From contig JAIEMH010000161.1 of NCBI GenBank assembly GCA_019752245.1, positions 1-14,756 of the forward strand: 14,756 nucleotides of DNA. The letters are read 5' to 3'. The stretch comes from Flavobacteriaceae bacterium (GTDB lineage Bacteria > Bacteroidota > Bacteroidia > Flavobacteriales > Flavobacteriaceae). Positions 1 to 8,422 of the stretch are shown piece by piece (position 1 is the stretch's first letter; each line of letters begins with the position of its first letter). A model generated the notes under the pieces. That model searched no databases, was not told the origin of the DNA, and saw nothing but the letters and a program-made list of their open reading frames with translations. A program made the translations under genes and the position numbers.

Positions 1-15
1 AATTAAATATTTCAC

Positions 16-471
16 ATGAAAAATAAAATTTTATTAATGGTAGTTTCTTGTTCGTTATTTTGTTCTTGTAAAAAAGCTGAAACTAAAGTTAATAATTCTC
101 CAAGTAAGCAAGTTCAGGAAGTTGCTACTAAAGAATGTTATGAATATGTGCAAGGAAAAGATACTATTCAGGCAACTTTATTAGTAAAATCGCAAACGGT
201 TAGTGGTGATTTAATCTATAAAATTTTTGAAAAAGATAAAAACACAGGAACAATCACAGGAACAATTGTAGGTGACACTTTAATTGCCGATTATACTTTT
301 ATGTCTGAAGGACAAAAATCAATCAGAGAAGTAGCCTTTTTAAGAAAGAATAAATCACTTACAGAAGGTTATGGTGAAAGCGAAGAGAAAGAAGGGAAAA
401 TGGTTTTCAAAGATAAAAAGAAACTAAATTTTACCGCAAATATGGTTCTAAACGAAATTCCATGTAAATAA
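16..471 (+). CDS. Small exported lipoprotein, function unknown
   Basis: The 151-residue product starts with a short basic N-terminus (MKNK), a hydrophobic stretch at residues 5-17 and a lipobox-like end (L-F-C-S-C-K). Cys18 is the likely lipidated residue for signal peptidase II; Cys16 is an alternative. The mature part is hydrophilic and Lys/Glu-rich, with a beta-rich feel (the segment GTITGTIVGDTLIADY at about residues 77-92) and a C-terminal Cys-Lys. I do not recognise a named domain; similar small lipoproteins of unknown function are common in Flavobacteriaceae. Only 15 bp lie upstream in the window, so its promoter and operon partners cannot be judged. It ends just before a bidirectional hairpin and converges with the acyltransferase gene. 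Lipoprotein status is a sequence inference; function is unknown. Confidence 0.8.
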   Translation: MKNKILLMVVSCSLFCSCKKAETKVNNSPSKQVQEVATKECYEYVQGKDTIQATLLVKSQTVSGDLIYKIFEKDKNTGTITGTIVGDTLIADYTFMSEGQKSIREVAFLRKNKSLTEGYGESEEKEGKMVFKDKKKLNFTANMVLNEIPCK

Positions 472-473
472 AA

Positions 474-519
474 TAAAAAAAAATCCATCAATTAGATAGT
501 ACTAATGATGGATTTTTTT
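474..519. terminator. Bidirectional Rho-independent terminator
   Basis: A perfect 10-bp inverted repeat AAATCCATCA (481-490) / TGATGGATTT (506-515) continues inward, after one unpaired base at 491, into TTAG (492-495) / CTAA (502-505) with a 6-nt loop. It is flanked by an A-run (474-483) on the left and a T-run (513-519) on the right, so both strands show a stem followed by U's. It lies between two convergent genes ending at 471 and 532 and probably ends both transcripts. Confidence 0.85.
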
Positions 520-531
520 AAATCTACTTTC

Positions 532-1650
532 TTAAATCTCTTTCAAATAAGTTCTACGTCTTCTAAAAGTTTCAGGATCAAAATGTTTCCATAATTGATG
601 AATGGCAATATTGTCTTCAAGTTCGGGAGTTCGTATACAATTTTGAATTCCTTTTGCCGTGAAAGTATTGTAATATTCATTAAAAATTATAGCATGAACA
701 CCTTTATTTTGATATTCTGGTGCCACACCAATTAGATAAAAAAGAACATCTTTACTGTTTTTTCTTGCTTGCAACATGTGGTAAATTCCAAACGGAAATA
801 ATTTTCCTTTTGCTTTCTGCAACGCTTCTGCAAATGATGGCATTACAATACTAAAGGCTACCAAATTTTTATCTTTATCTTCAACAAATAAAATATATTC
901 TGGATTGATAAAACTAATGTATTTTTTCTTGAAATATTCTTTTTGTGTATCTGTTATAGCAACAAATGATGACAAACTTGCATAAGACGCGTTGAACAAA
1001 TCAAACATTTTATCAACATAAGGCATTATATCTTTTGTCTTTGTAAAGGTCAAAGGTGTAAGTTGGTATCTTTTTTTTATTAGCTCTTGTGCTTTAAAAA
1101 AGGTTTCAGGTTTTACATTTTTAAAAGGAAATTTATTCTCTAAGTATTCTTTCTCTTTCACATAGCCCAATTGTTCCAAATGTTCTTTATAATATGGATA
1201 ATTGTACCAGGTTATCATGGAGCCAATTTCATCAAATCCTTCTGTTAAAACGCCAACTTTATCAAGATTTGAAAAGCCCATCGGACCTTCAATGTGTTCT
1301 AAATTATTTTTTTTGCCCAGCTCGTATGCTTTTTCAAGTAATGCTTTAGTTACTTCAATATCATCAATAACATCCCACCAACCAAAGCGAACTTTCTTTT
1401 TGCCTTGATTATTTACTTCGTCCCAATTGATTATTGCAGCAATTCGTCCTACAATTTTATTGTCTTTGTAAGCCAAATAAAAATAGGCTTCTGCATTTTC
1501 AAAAGCAGGATTTTTTGTTTTATCAAAAGTTTCTAATTCGTCATTAATTAATGGTGGAACCCAATAAGGATGGTTTTTATATAATGTAAACGGAAACTTT
1601 ACGTATTCTTTTAATAGCGCTTTGGAATTGGCTTCTATAATTGTAATCAT
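532..1650 (-). CDS. GNAT-like N-acyltransferase family protein
   Basis: The product has 372 residues and no signal peptide or membrane segment, so it is probably cytoplasmic. The C-terminal half has a GNAT-fold signature: strand FYLIGV followed by APEYQNKG at about residues 310-317, which matches the V-x-P-x-(Q/R)-x-x-G acetyl-CoA pyrophosphate loop. The N-terminal part (AYFYLAYKDNKIVGRIAAIIN) resembles the first strands of a GNAT domain, so two GNAT-like halves are possible. Homologues are common in Bacteroidota and usually annotated only as N-acetyltransferase or hypothetical. The acyl acceptor cannot be told from sequence. The ATG at 1650 lies 9 bp after the stop of the outer-membrane protein gene, so the two are probably co-transcribed. 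No promoter box is seen in that gap. Transcription ends at the shared hairpin at 474-519. Confidence 0.75.
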   Translation of the reverse strand: MITIIEANSKALLKEYVKFPFTLYKNHPYWVPPLINDELETFDKTKNPAFENAEAYFYLAYKDNKIVGRIAAIINWDEVNNQGKKKVRFGWWDVIDDIEVTKALLEKAYELGKKNNLEHIEGPMGFSNLDKVGVLTEGFDEIGSMITWYNYPYYKEHLEQLGYVKEKEYLENKFPFKNVKPETFFKAQELIKKRYQLTPLTFTKTKDIMPYVDKMFDLFNASYASLSSFVAITDTQKEYFKKKYISFINPEYILFVEDKDKNLVAFSIVMPSFAEALQKAKGKLFPFGIYHMLQARKNSKDVLFYLIGVAPEYQNKGVHAIIFNEYYNTFTAKGIQNCIRTPELEDNIAIHQLWKHFDPETFRRRRTYLKEI

Positions 1651-1659
1651 TTTTTTTGA

Positions 1660-2631
1660 CTATGGTTTTTCTACTTGTACTTCGTCTAAACGTTTTTTCT
1701 CTTTCTCTTTTTCTTTACCTTTTGTGCTTTTATCTTTCTTTTTGTCTTTTTTTGGAGCTCTAATCATGACATCTTTATAATTAGTGTCTGAACGCCAAGA
1801 AAATCCTATACCGCCAAATAAAAGGGAAGGCGTATCTTTAAAATTCTTGCTAATATAAGCGTCAACCTGCATATTACTATTAAATAAATAAGCAACTCCT
1901 GTAGAGAAAATCCCATCGGCATAATAATCGCCATCTATTGCTTTATTTTCTAGATATGCCGACCATTGATCGTTAAATCCTTTTGTTAGTGTAGCAACAT
2001 AACCTATAGATTGATTGTTTGTGCCTATTTTATCTACAAAAATATTAGTGACAAAAACCCATGCTCCAGGAAAAATATTTTGAGTAATCAACATTCCTTT
2101 AGGGCTAATTCTACTAATTTCTTCGTTTCCGTATAAAAAAGGATTGGAGCTAAAATTTAAATTTGCACCAGCATAAGCAGAAACAGCAGGAATTAATTGA
2201 TGCCATTTAAATTTATGATTGGCTTTCCAACTATAAATATTTATTTCTTCTTCATAGTTTTTAAAAGGATCATAAACCAAATATTTTAATCCTAATGTTG
2301 TAGCTTTAACTCCTTTTCTGGTTTTTGAAAATCCGTCAGAAGTGTACTTATCTGTTTGATAGTTTATTTCTAAAATAGCTTCCAATTGTTCTCTAAAAAA
2401 GCCATATCGTGTGTTGAAATCTAAACCAAGTCCAGAAGCTTTATAATCTAAAACAGTGTGTTTTTCGTTTAAATAACTTACTCCAGATTCAACTTGAATC
2501 ACAGTTTTTCCTACTGCAAATGCCGACATAGATTCGCCTGGACGATTAGAATTAATTACATCTGTATGTTGTGCATAATTGTTTTGAAAAGCAAAAAAGA
2601 AGGTAAAAAGAACTAAAAGTTTTAATTTCAT
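1660..2631 (-). CDS. Outer-membrane beta-barrel protein, transporter-like
   Basis: Read from the ATG at 2631 the product has 323 residues. It starts with a signal peptide (basic MKLK, a Phe/Leu-rich core, and a likely cut after NNYA, before Gln21). The mature part opens with an HTDVINSNRPGES segment and continues as alternating aromatic/polar strands typical of an outer-membrane barrel. The last strand-like segment is LLFGGIGFSWR. Close relatives are usually called transporter or MetA-pathway phenol-degradation-like protein; the substrate is unknown. Residues 292-323 form a very unusual Lys/Glu/Asp tail after the barrel. The longer frame to 2670 starts at a TTG that is part of the -7 promoter box and so would be upstream of the transcript; I reject it. 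First gene of an operon with the downstream acyltransferase. Confidence 0.75.
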   Translation of the reverse strand: MKLKLLVLFTFFFAFQNNYAQHTDVINSNRPGESMSAFAVGKTVIQVESGVSYLNEKHTVLDYKASGLGLDFNTRYGFFREQLEAILEINYQTDKYTSDGFSKTRKGVKATTLGLKYLVYDPFKNYEEEINIYSWKANHKFKWHQLIPAVSAYAGANLNFSSNPFLYGNEEISRISPKGMLITQNIFPGAWVFVTNIFVDKIGTNNQSIGYVATLTKGFNDQWSAYLENKAIDGDYYADGIFSTGVAYLFNSNMQVDAYISKNFKDTPSLLFGGIGFSWRSDTNYKDVMIRAPKKDKKKDKSTKGKEKEKEKKRLDEVQVEKP

Positions 2632-2667
2632 AGTTATGATATTAAGAATTCTATATTTTTGGAAATC

Positions 2668-2675
2668 CAAATGTA
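2668..2675 (-). promoter_or_regulatory. Bacteroidota -7 box for the outer-membrane protein gene
   Basis: On the minus strand this reads TACATTTG, an exact match to the Bacteroidota -7 consensus TAnnTTTG. It lies 36 nt before the chosen ATG at 2631. No clear -33 TTG is seen at the expected distance, so strength is uncertain. Confidence 0.55.
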
Positions 2676-2730
2676 CTATATTTTATTATTTATTTAAGAC
2701 GTAATCCTAATTTTGAATGTGGTAATTTAG

Positions 2731-2738
2731 TATTTTTG
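2731..2738 (+). promoter_or_regulatory. Bacteroidota -7 box for the DUF4834-like gene
   Basis: Reads TATTTTTG, matching TAnnTTTG, 17 nt before the ATG at 2756. A TTTG at 2712-2715 could be the -33 element, but the 15-nt spacing is shorter than usual (about 19-20). It may drive the whole rightward gene set through 8360. Confidence 0.5.
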
Positions 2739-2755
2739 ACAAAATATTTAATGTT

Positions 2756-3013
2756 ATGCAAGAAGCAAATTTAACAGGTTTAGTAAAAACGTTATTTTGG
2801 ATTTTTTTTATTATTTATGCTTTAAAATTTTTAGCACGTCTATTTTTACCAGTTATCGCAAAAAAAGTAGTCGAAAAAGCAACAGAACAATTTCAACAAC
2901 AAGCACAGCAAAATAATCAAAATCAAGATACTTATACATCATCATCTAAAAGCGATAAACCTCGCGAGACCAAAAAAGTCGGTGAATACATCGACTATGA
3001 AGAAGTTGATTAG
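2756..3013 (+). CDS. Small DUF4834-like single-pass membrane protein
   Basis: The 85-residue product has one hydrophobic segment (about residues 10-34), then a basic/amphipathic helix with many Gln, a polar Ser/Lys linker and an acidic end (VGEYIDYEEVD). The layout and the acidic C-terminal motif match my recollection of DUF4834 proteins of Flavobacteriia, which have no known function. The N-terminus lacks a cleavable signal, so it is probably inner-membrane anchored with a long polar tail. It sits 83 bp upstream of the YfhO-family gene and could be in the same transcript; no terminator hairpin is visible between them. Family assignment is from memory of the motif and is moderately sure. Confidence 0.7.
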   Translation: MQEANLTGLVKTLFWIFFIIYALKFLARLFLPVIAKKVVEKATEQFQQQAQQNNQNQDTYTSSSKSDKPRETKKVGEYIDYEEVD

Positions 3014-3096
3014 TTTTTTTTAAATCAAAATTATCCATAAATTAAAATTGTTTAAAGGTTTTACTACAGTTAAAATCTAATATTTAAAGTCATATT

Positions 3097-5547
3097 ATGA
3101 AGCAGGTTCAAAAGTTATATCCTCATTTATTAGCCATTCTAGGTTTTGTTTTTATTGCTATAATCTATTTTTATCCAGTTTTACAAGGAAAAAAAATCAG
3201 TCAATCGGATATTGTGCAATATACTGCAATGGCCAAAGAGCAAAATGATTTTAGAAGCACTGAACATTCCGAGCCATATTGGACCAATTCAGCTTTTGGA
3301 GGAATGCCAACCTATCAGTTAGGTGCAAAATATCCAAATGATTTTATCGGACATTTAGATGATGCTTTGCGATTTTTACCTCGTCCTGCCGATTATTTAT
3401 TTCTTTATTTTCTTGGGTTTTATGCCTTGCTTTTGGTTTTAAAAATAGATCCTCTAAAAGCATTTTTCGGAGCTTTAGCCTTCGGTTTTTCTACTTATTT
3501 AATTATTATTCTTGGCGTAGGTCATAATGCCAAAGCGCATGCAATTGCTTATATGCCAATGGTTATCGCAGGAGTAATTTTGGTTTTTAGGAAACGCTAT
3601 ATTCTTGGAGGTTTGATTACTATGTTTGCCGTAGCTTTAGAAATTAATGCCAATCACTTTCAAATGACTTATTATTTGTTGATTGTACTTATGTCATTGG
3701 GCGTTTATTATTCGTATAAATTTATAAAAAGTAAAGACTATAATGCTCTTTTAAAAGTAATGGGAACTTTTGTTGCAACCATAATTCTTGCAGTTGGAGC
3801 CAATGCAACAAGTTTAATGGCAACCAAAGAATACGCAGATTTTAGTACAAGAGGAAAAAGCCAATTGCAACTTAAACCTGATAGGACAAAGAAAACAAGC
3901 AACTCTGTTTTAGATAAAGAATATATAAACGAATACAGCTATGGCGTACTAGAAAGTTTAAATCTAATTGCTCCAAGACTTTTTGGAGGCGGAAGTGCAG
4001 AAGAGTTAAACGAAGATTCATCTGTTTATGATTTCATGCTTAAATATGGCGCTTCAGAAGCTGAGGCTAAACAATTTACAGCGTATTACGCCAGACCTTA
4101 TTGGGGTGCACAACCTAGTGTTGCTGCTCCAGCATACATTGGTGCAATAGTTTTCTTCTTGTTTGTTCTTGGAATGTACCACGACAAACGAAAAATAAAA
4201 TATGTTTTTCTTGTTGGTGCAATTGTTTCATTGGTACTTTCTTGGGGTAAAAACTTTTCAGTTTTCACAGATTTAATTATCGACTATGTTCCAATGTATG
4301 ACAAGTTTAGAGCAGTATCTTCTATTCAAGTTATTTTGGAATTGTGTATTCCAGTAGTTGCAATTATGGGTTTTCATTCATTTTTTACAACCAATAAAGA
4401 AAAACAACTGAATAGTTTATGGAAAGCTGCAGCAACAACTTTAGGCTTGATAGTTTTACTATTCTTATGTAAAAATTCGTTTGACTTTGTGGGAGCAATG
4501 GACGGACAAATGAGAGAAATGTTCAGTCAAAGTCAAGATAAATCATTTGGTGTTGGCTTTATTGATGCATTGAAAGAAGATAGAAAAAGTTTGTATGCGG
4601 CTGATTTATTGCGTTCTGGATTTTTTATCGCGATTGCTAGTTTAGTACTTTATTTATATATCAAAAATAAGTTAGCTCAAACAACAGCTATTGTTTTAGT
4701 TGGACTTTTCATGGTTTCCGATTTGTTTTTTGTGGATAAAAATTATGTAAGTAGCAAAAGTTTTGTAAGCGCAAGAGAAGTAGATGTTCCTTTTGAAGCA
4801 ACTCAATCGGATATTCAAATTCTTAAGGATACCACTAACTATAGAGTTCTGGAAGTGGATGGCAATTTGTCTAGCGCAAGAGCTTCTTTCTTTCATAAAT
4901 CTATTGGAGGTTATAGTGCTGTAAAACCAAGAGCAATGCAAGAATTGTTTGATTATCAAATTACTAAAAATAATAAAGAAGTAATAGATATGTTGAATGT
5001 AAAATACATCATTCAAACTAACGATAAAGGCGAGGAGTTTCCAACCAACAATCCTGATGCTAATGGAAACGCATGGTTTGTTAAAGAATTGAGAAAAGTA
5101 AATTCTGCTGATGAAGAAATGAAAGCCTTAGATAAATTGGATACTAAAAATGTGGCTGTTTTTCTAACGGAGCCTTTTACTAAAGTTATTGGTTTACAAA
5201 AATTCACAAAAGATTCAACGGCAACAATTCAATTAACATCATACAAACCCAATGATTTAAAATATGTTTCTAACAATAAAAACGAAGGCTTAGCTGTTTT
5301 CTCAGAAATGTATTATAAAAGTGGTTGGAATGCCTATATTGACGGAAAAGCAACCGATCATTTTAAAGTTGATTATGCTTTAAGAGCAATGTATGTTCCT
5401 GCAGGAAATCATAAAATTGAATTCAAATTTGAACCACAAGTAGTAAAAACAGGAAGTGCAATTGCATTAGTAAGTTCTATTGGAATGTTATTATTGTTAG
5501 TTGGTGGCGTTTATTTTGAAAGAAAAAAAGTTAAGACTCAAGAATAA
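3097..5547 (+). CDS. YfhO-family multi-spanning membrane protein, GT-C-like
   Basis: The 816-residue product matches the YfhO family of polytopic membrane proteins, whose Firmicutes members help glycosylate lipoteichoic acid on the outer face of the membrane. Visible features are TM1 at about residues 8-28, then an extracytoplasmic loop with Asp38 (QGKKISQSDIVQY) where GT-C enzymes carry their catalytic acidic residue. About a dozen hydrophobic helices follow to about residue 550. A large soluble part at about 555-785 ends in a beta-sandwich-like segment (YKSGWNAYIDGK, then VPAGNHKIEFKFEP). A last TM (about 787-808) and a basic tail follow. In Gram-negative bacteria the soluble part would face the periplasm. 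The glycosyltransferase gene starts 33 bp downstream. A lipid-linked sugar donor is expected from the family; the acceptor is unknown. Confidence 0.85.
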   Translation: MKQVQKLYPHLLAILGFVFIAIIYFYPVLQGKKISQSDIVQYTAMAKEQNDFRSTEHSEPYWTNSAFGGMPTYQLGAKYPNDFIGHLDDALRFLPRPADYLFLYFLGFYALLLVLKIDPLKAFFGALAFGFSTYLIIILGVGHNAKAHAIAYMPMVIAGVILVFRKRYILGGLITMFAVALEINANHFQMTYYLLIVLMSLGVYYSYKFIKSKDYNALLKVMGTFVATIILAVGANATSLMATKEYADFSTRGKSQLQLKPDRTKKTSNSVLDKEYINEYSYGVLESLNLIAPRLFGGGSAEELNEDSSVYDFMLKYGASEAEAKQFTAYYARPYWGAQPSVAAPAYIGAIVFFLFVLGMYHDKRKIKYVFLVGAIVSLVLSWGKNFSVFTDLIIDYVPMYDKFRAVSSIQVILELCIPVVAIMGFHSFFTTNKEKQLNSLWKAAATTLGLIVLLFLCKNSFDFVGAMDGQMREMFSQSQDKSFGVGFIDALKEDRKSLYAADLLRSGFFIAIASLVLYLYIKNKLAQTTAIVLVGLFMVSDLFFVDKNYVSSKSFVSAREVDVPFEATQSDIQILKDTTNYRVLEVDGNLSSARASFFHKSIGGYSAVKPRAMQELFDYQITKNNKEVIDMLNVKYIIQTNDKGEEFPTNNPDANGNAWFVKELRKVNSADEEMKALDKLDTKNVAVFLTEPFTKVIGLQKFTKDSTATIQLTSYKPNDLKYVSNNKNEGLAVFSEMYYKSGWNAYIDGKATDHFKVDYALRAMYVPAGNHKIEFKFEPQVVKTGSAIALVSSIGMLLLLVGGVYFERKKVKTQE

Positions 5548-5580
5548 ACCATCAGTATATTTACCTTTTAAAATCAAACC

Positions 5581-6870
5581 TTGAATCAAAAAAAACTTCT
5601 AATAATTACCTACTATTGGCCTCCAGCTGGCGGACCAGGAGTGCAACGTTGGTTAAAGTTTGTTAAGTATTTGCCTGAATTTGGAGTGCAACCAATTGTT
5701 TATATTCCAGAGAATCCTACTTATCCTATTGTTGATGAAGGTTTGGTAAATGAGGTTTCTGATAAAGCTGTGATTTTAAAAAATAAAATCTTTGAACCTT
5801 ATCAATTAGCAGGTTTTTTTTCTAAAAACAAAACCAAAAAAATTAGTTCTGGAATTATTCCAAATGCTAAAAAACAATCGTTTATAGAAAAAATACTTCT
5901 TTGGATTAGAGGAAATTTATTCATTCCAGATGCACGAGTTTATTGGGTAAATCCATCGGTAGCTTATTTAAAAAAGTACATTCAAGAAAATAATATTGAT
6001 ACTATTGTAACCTCTGGTCCGCCACATTCATTGCATTTAATTGGTCTAAAATTAAAACAAGAGTTGCCTATAAAATGGTTTGCCGATTTTCGTGATCCAT
6101 GGACAACAATTGGGTATCACAAAGCATTAAAATTGTCTTCGTATGCCGATAAGAAACATAAGAAATTAGAAAAGGAAGTTTTAAATTCTGCTGATACAAT
6201 TATTGTAACTAGCAAAACTACTAAAACCGAATTTGAAGCAATCACTAACAAACCAATTGCGGTAATCACCAACGGATATGATGTTGAAAAAATAAACAAA
6301 CAACCATTGGATGAAAAGTTTACGATGGCGCATATTGGTTCGTTTTTATCCGATAGAAATCCTAAAATATTGTGGGAAGTTTTGCAGGAATTAATTGCAG
6401 AAAATTCTTTTTTTGCCGATTGTTTTCAACTTAAATTAATTGGGAAAATTAGTCAAGAAATTATTGACAGTATTATTGATTTTCAATTGTATAAGTATTG
6501 TGATAATCTCGGATATGTGTCCCATATTGAAGCCATCCAACACCAAAGAACATCACAAGTTTTATTGTTAATAGAAATCGATTCTAAAGATACCAAAAGC
6601 ATTATTCCTGGAAAATTATTTGAATACATGGTTTCGGAACGACCTATTATTGCTATTGGTCCAAAAGATTCTGATTTTGCCGAAATCATAACTTCTACTA
6701 ATACAGGAGTTTTCTTTACTTACAACGAAAAAGAGCGATTGAAAAAAACAATCTTAGCTTATTTTGAATTGTATTTAGAAAATAAATTGCAAGTGTATCC
6801 TGTTGGATTGCAACAGTATTCTAGAAAAAGTTTGACGGAACAATTATCAAAACTAATTAAATGGGAATAG
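5581..6870 (+). CDS. Glycosyltransferase, GT4/GT-B type (TTG start)
   Basis: The 429-residue cytosolic GT-B enzyme probably transfers a sugar from a nucleotide-sugar to a glycan or lipid carrier. The N-terminal Rossmann domain carries the family-typical segment YYWPPAGGPGVQRW (residues 11-24), including the glycine-rich loop that contacts the donor phosphate. The C-terminal domain has PGKLFEYM at 343-350 with Glu348 and a later acidic pair near Asp365/Glu368, as in the E-x7-E region of retaining GT4 enzymes. The start is TTG at 5581: a TAA in the same frame lies only 9 nt upstream (5569-5571), the next in-frame ATG comes only after about 240 codons, and the conserved glycine loop begins at residue 17. 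It is sandwiched between the YfhO-family gene (33 bp) and the flippase gene (10-nt overlap), so all three are probably one operon. Confidence 0.85.
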   Translation: MNQKKLLIITYYWPPAGGPGVQRWLKFVKYLPEFGVQPIVYIPENPTYPIVDEGLVNEVSDKAVILKNKIFEPYQLAGFFSKNKTKKISSGIIPNAKKQSFIEKILLWIRGNLFIPDARVYWVNPSVAYLKKYIQENNIDTIVTSGPPHSLHLIGLKLKQELPIKWFADFRDPWTTIGYHKALKLSSYADKKHKKLEKEVLNSADTIIVTSKTTKTEFEAITNKPIAVITNGYDVEKINKQPLDEKFTMAHIGSFLSDRNPKILWEVLQELIAENSFFADCFQLKLIGKISQEIIDSIIDFQLYKYCDNLGYVSHIEAIQHQRTSQVLLLIEIDSKDTKSIIPGKLFEYMVSERPIIAIGPKDSDFAEIITSTNTGVFFTYNEKERLKKTILAYFELYLENKLQVYPVGLQQYSRKSLTEQLSKLIKWE

Positions 6871-8360
6871 TACAAACGCAATCTATAAAAAACACCATCA
6901 TTACTTTCTTCGGGTTTGGTATTGGAGCTGTTAATGCATTGTTTTTGTACACCAATTTTCTTGGAAAGATGCATTACGGAATTGTACAAACCATACTTTC
7001 CGGAGCAAACATTATGATGCCGATAATGGCTTTTGGAGCTCAAAGTACCTTAATACGATTCTTTTCACATTATAAAACAGAAGAAAAAAGAGATGAATTT
7101 TTAACGTTTATGCTTTTTTTTCCTTTGCTATTAATAGTTCCTATTAGTTTGCTTTTTTATATTTTTTATGATCCAATTTCTAATGGTTGGGTAATAGAAA
7201 ATCCATCGTTGAAACCGTTCTTTTGGTTGATTCCAGTTGTAGGTTTATTTATGGCCTATTTTGAACTTTTTTATGCTTGGGTGAAAGTACACATGAAATC
7301 GGTAGTAGGAAATTTAATTAGTGAAGTGCTATACAGATTTGTAATCATGGTTTTACTAATTGCTGTTCATTTCAATTGGATTACTAAAGATACCTGTATT
7401 TACGGAATTGCATTATCCTATTTAGCACAACTTATTGGAATGCAGTTGTATGCTTTTTCAGTAAAAAGACCTGTTTTTAGATTTGTCATTCCTGAGAATT
7501 TGAAAGAAATCGTTCAATATTCTTTCTTCATTATAGTTTCGGGTGGCATAGCGGTTATGTTAGTCGATTTTGATAAAGTAATGATTCCTCTTTACTTAGA
7601 TATTAGTCAAAATGCTTTGTATGGTGTAGCAATATTTATAGCGACTGTAATAGCAGTTCCAAGTAGAGCAATGACACAAATTGTAGCTCCGATTACAGCT
7701 AAATTAATAGTAGAAAAGAAACATGACGAATTGCAGGATTTGTATAAAAAAAGTGCTATAAATCTACAATTAATTGGAGGTTTTTTGATGATGCTAATTT
7801 TTCTTAATATCAAGCAATTGTATTTATTGATTCCTAATAATTACAATGCTGGAATTAATGTGGTTTTTATGATTGGATTGTCTAAGTTTTATGATGTTCT
7901 TTTGGGAAACAACAATTCTATTATTGTGAATACTAAATACTATAGAATGGTTTTGTTTTTTGGAGTTTTTACTGTTTTTTTAATGATTGGATTGAATATG
8001 TTGTTGATTCCAATATATGGTATTTTTGGTTCTGCATTAGCCACATTAATTACGGTTGCAATTTACAATACAATCAAATTGATTTTTGTGGTTAAAAAGA
8101 TGAATTTGTATCCATTCACAATCAAAACATTATATTCACTTGGTATTTTGTTAGTTTGTTTTTTACTTTTTTACTTTTGGGATTTTCATTTTGATGGTTT
8201 TTTTATCGGAAAAATAGCTATCGCACCAATTATCAATATTGCATTAAAATCTATTTTGATTACAATTTTTTACTTAGTTGCAAATTATAAATTTACTATT
8301 TCACAGGAGTTTAATGCAATTGCAAATTCTATCTTGAAAAAAGTAAAATTAATTAAATAA
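6861..8360 (+). CDS. Oligosaccharide flippase, Wzx/MOP-type
   Basis: The 499-residue product is hydrophobic throughout, with about 12-14 predicted transmembrane helices and basic cytoplasmic loops. It looks like the polysaccharide-biosynthesis branch of the MOP superfamily, which moves undecaprenyl-linked oligosaccharides across the inner membrane. The N-terminal segment (SIKNTIITFFGFGIGAVNAL, then the GIVQ and FGAQSTLIRFF motifs) is typical of Bacteroidota proteins annotated as lipopolysaccharide biosynthesis or oligosaccharide flippase. The ATG at 6861 lies inside the end of the glycosyltransferase gene and overlaps it by 10 nt in another frame, which suggests translational coupling. No Wzy polymerase or chain-length regulator is next to it. 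The gene ends just before a hairpin that separates it from the convergent repeat-protein gene. Confidence 0.85.
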   Translation: MGIVQTQSIKNTIITFFGFGIGAVNALFLYTNFLGKMHYGIVQTILSGANIMMPIMAFGAQSTLIRFFSHYKTEEKRDEFLTFMLFFPLLLIVPISLLFYIFYDPISNGWVIENPSLKPFFWLIPVVGLFMAYFELFYAWVKVHMKSVVGNLISEVLYRFVIMVLLIAVHFNWITKDTCIYGIALSYLAQLIGMQLYAFSVKRPVFRFVIPENLKEIVQYSFFIIVSGGIAVMLVDFDKVMIPLYLDISQNALYGVAIFIATVIAVPSRAMTQIVAPITAKLIVEKKHDELQDLYKKSAINLQLIGGFLMMLIFLNIKQLYLLIPNNYNAGINVVFMIGLSKFYDVLLGNNNSIIVNTKYYRMVLFFGVFTVFLMIGLNMLLIPIYGIFGSALATLITVAIYNTIKLIFVVKKMNLYPFTIKTLYSLGILLVCFLLFYFWDFHFDGFFIGKIAIAPIINIALKSILITIFYLVANYKFTISQEFNAIANSILKKVKLIK

Positions 8361-8397
8361 AAAAAATCCTAATCCGCTTCCCAGCTTCATAGGATTT
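8358..8397 (-). terminator. Hairpin terminator between convergent genes
   Basis: Inverted repeat AAATCCTA (8364-8371) / TAGGATTT (8390-8397), with a small inner stem GCT (8376-8378) / AGC (8383-8385) closed by TCCC. The A-run at 8358-8366 gives a U-tract on the minus strand, so it fits best as the terminator of the 9046-8423 gene. On the plus strand only three T's follow, so stopping the flippase transcript would be weaker. Confidence 0.65.
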
Positions 8398-8422
8398 CTA
8401 AACAAACCTAACCAATCATTTT

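Noticed and set aside
247..272. Short direct repeat ACAGGAACAAT in the first gene
   Set aside because: It encodes a small GTITGTI repeat within a beta-rich segment; ordinary coding sequence, no sign of a mobile or regulatory element.
1202..1408. Plus-strand frame of 68 codons within the acyltransferase gene
   Set aside because: Complement of conserved acyltransferase coding sequence; no independent support.
4696..5207. Two minus-strand open frames within the YfhO gene
   Set aside because: Antisense to a strongly supported coding region; biased composition (Phe/Ile/Ser-rich), no recognisable domain, no promoter box or terminator.
6117..7043. Minus-strand open frames inside the glycosyltransferase and flippase genes
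   Set aside because: They mirror real plus-strand genes, and the protein sequences look like random antisense translation.
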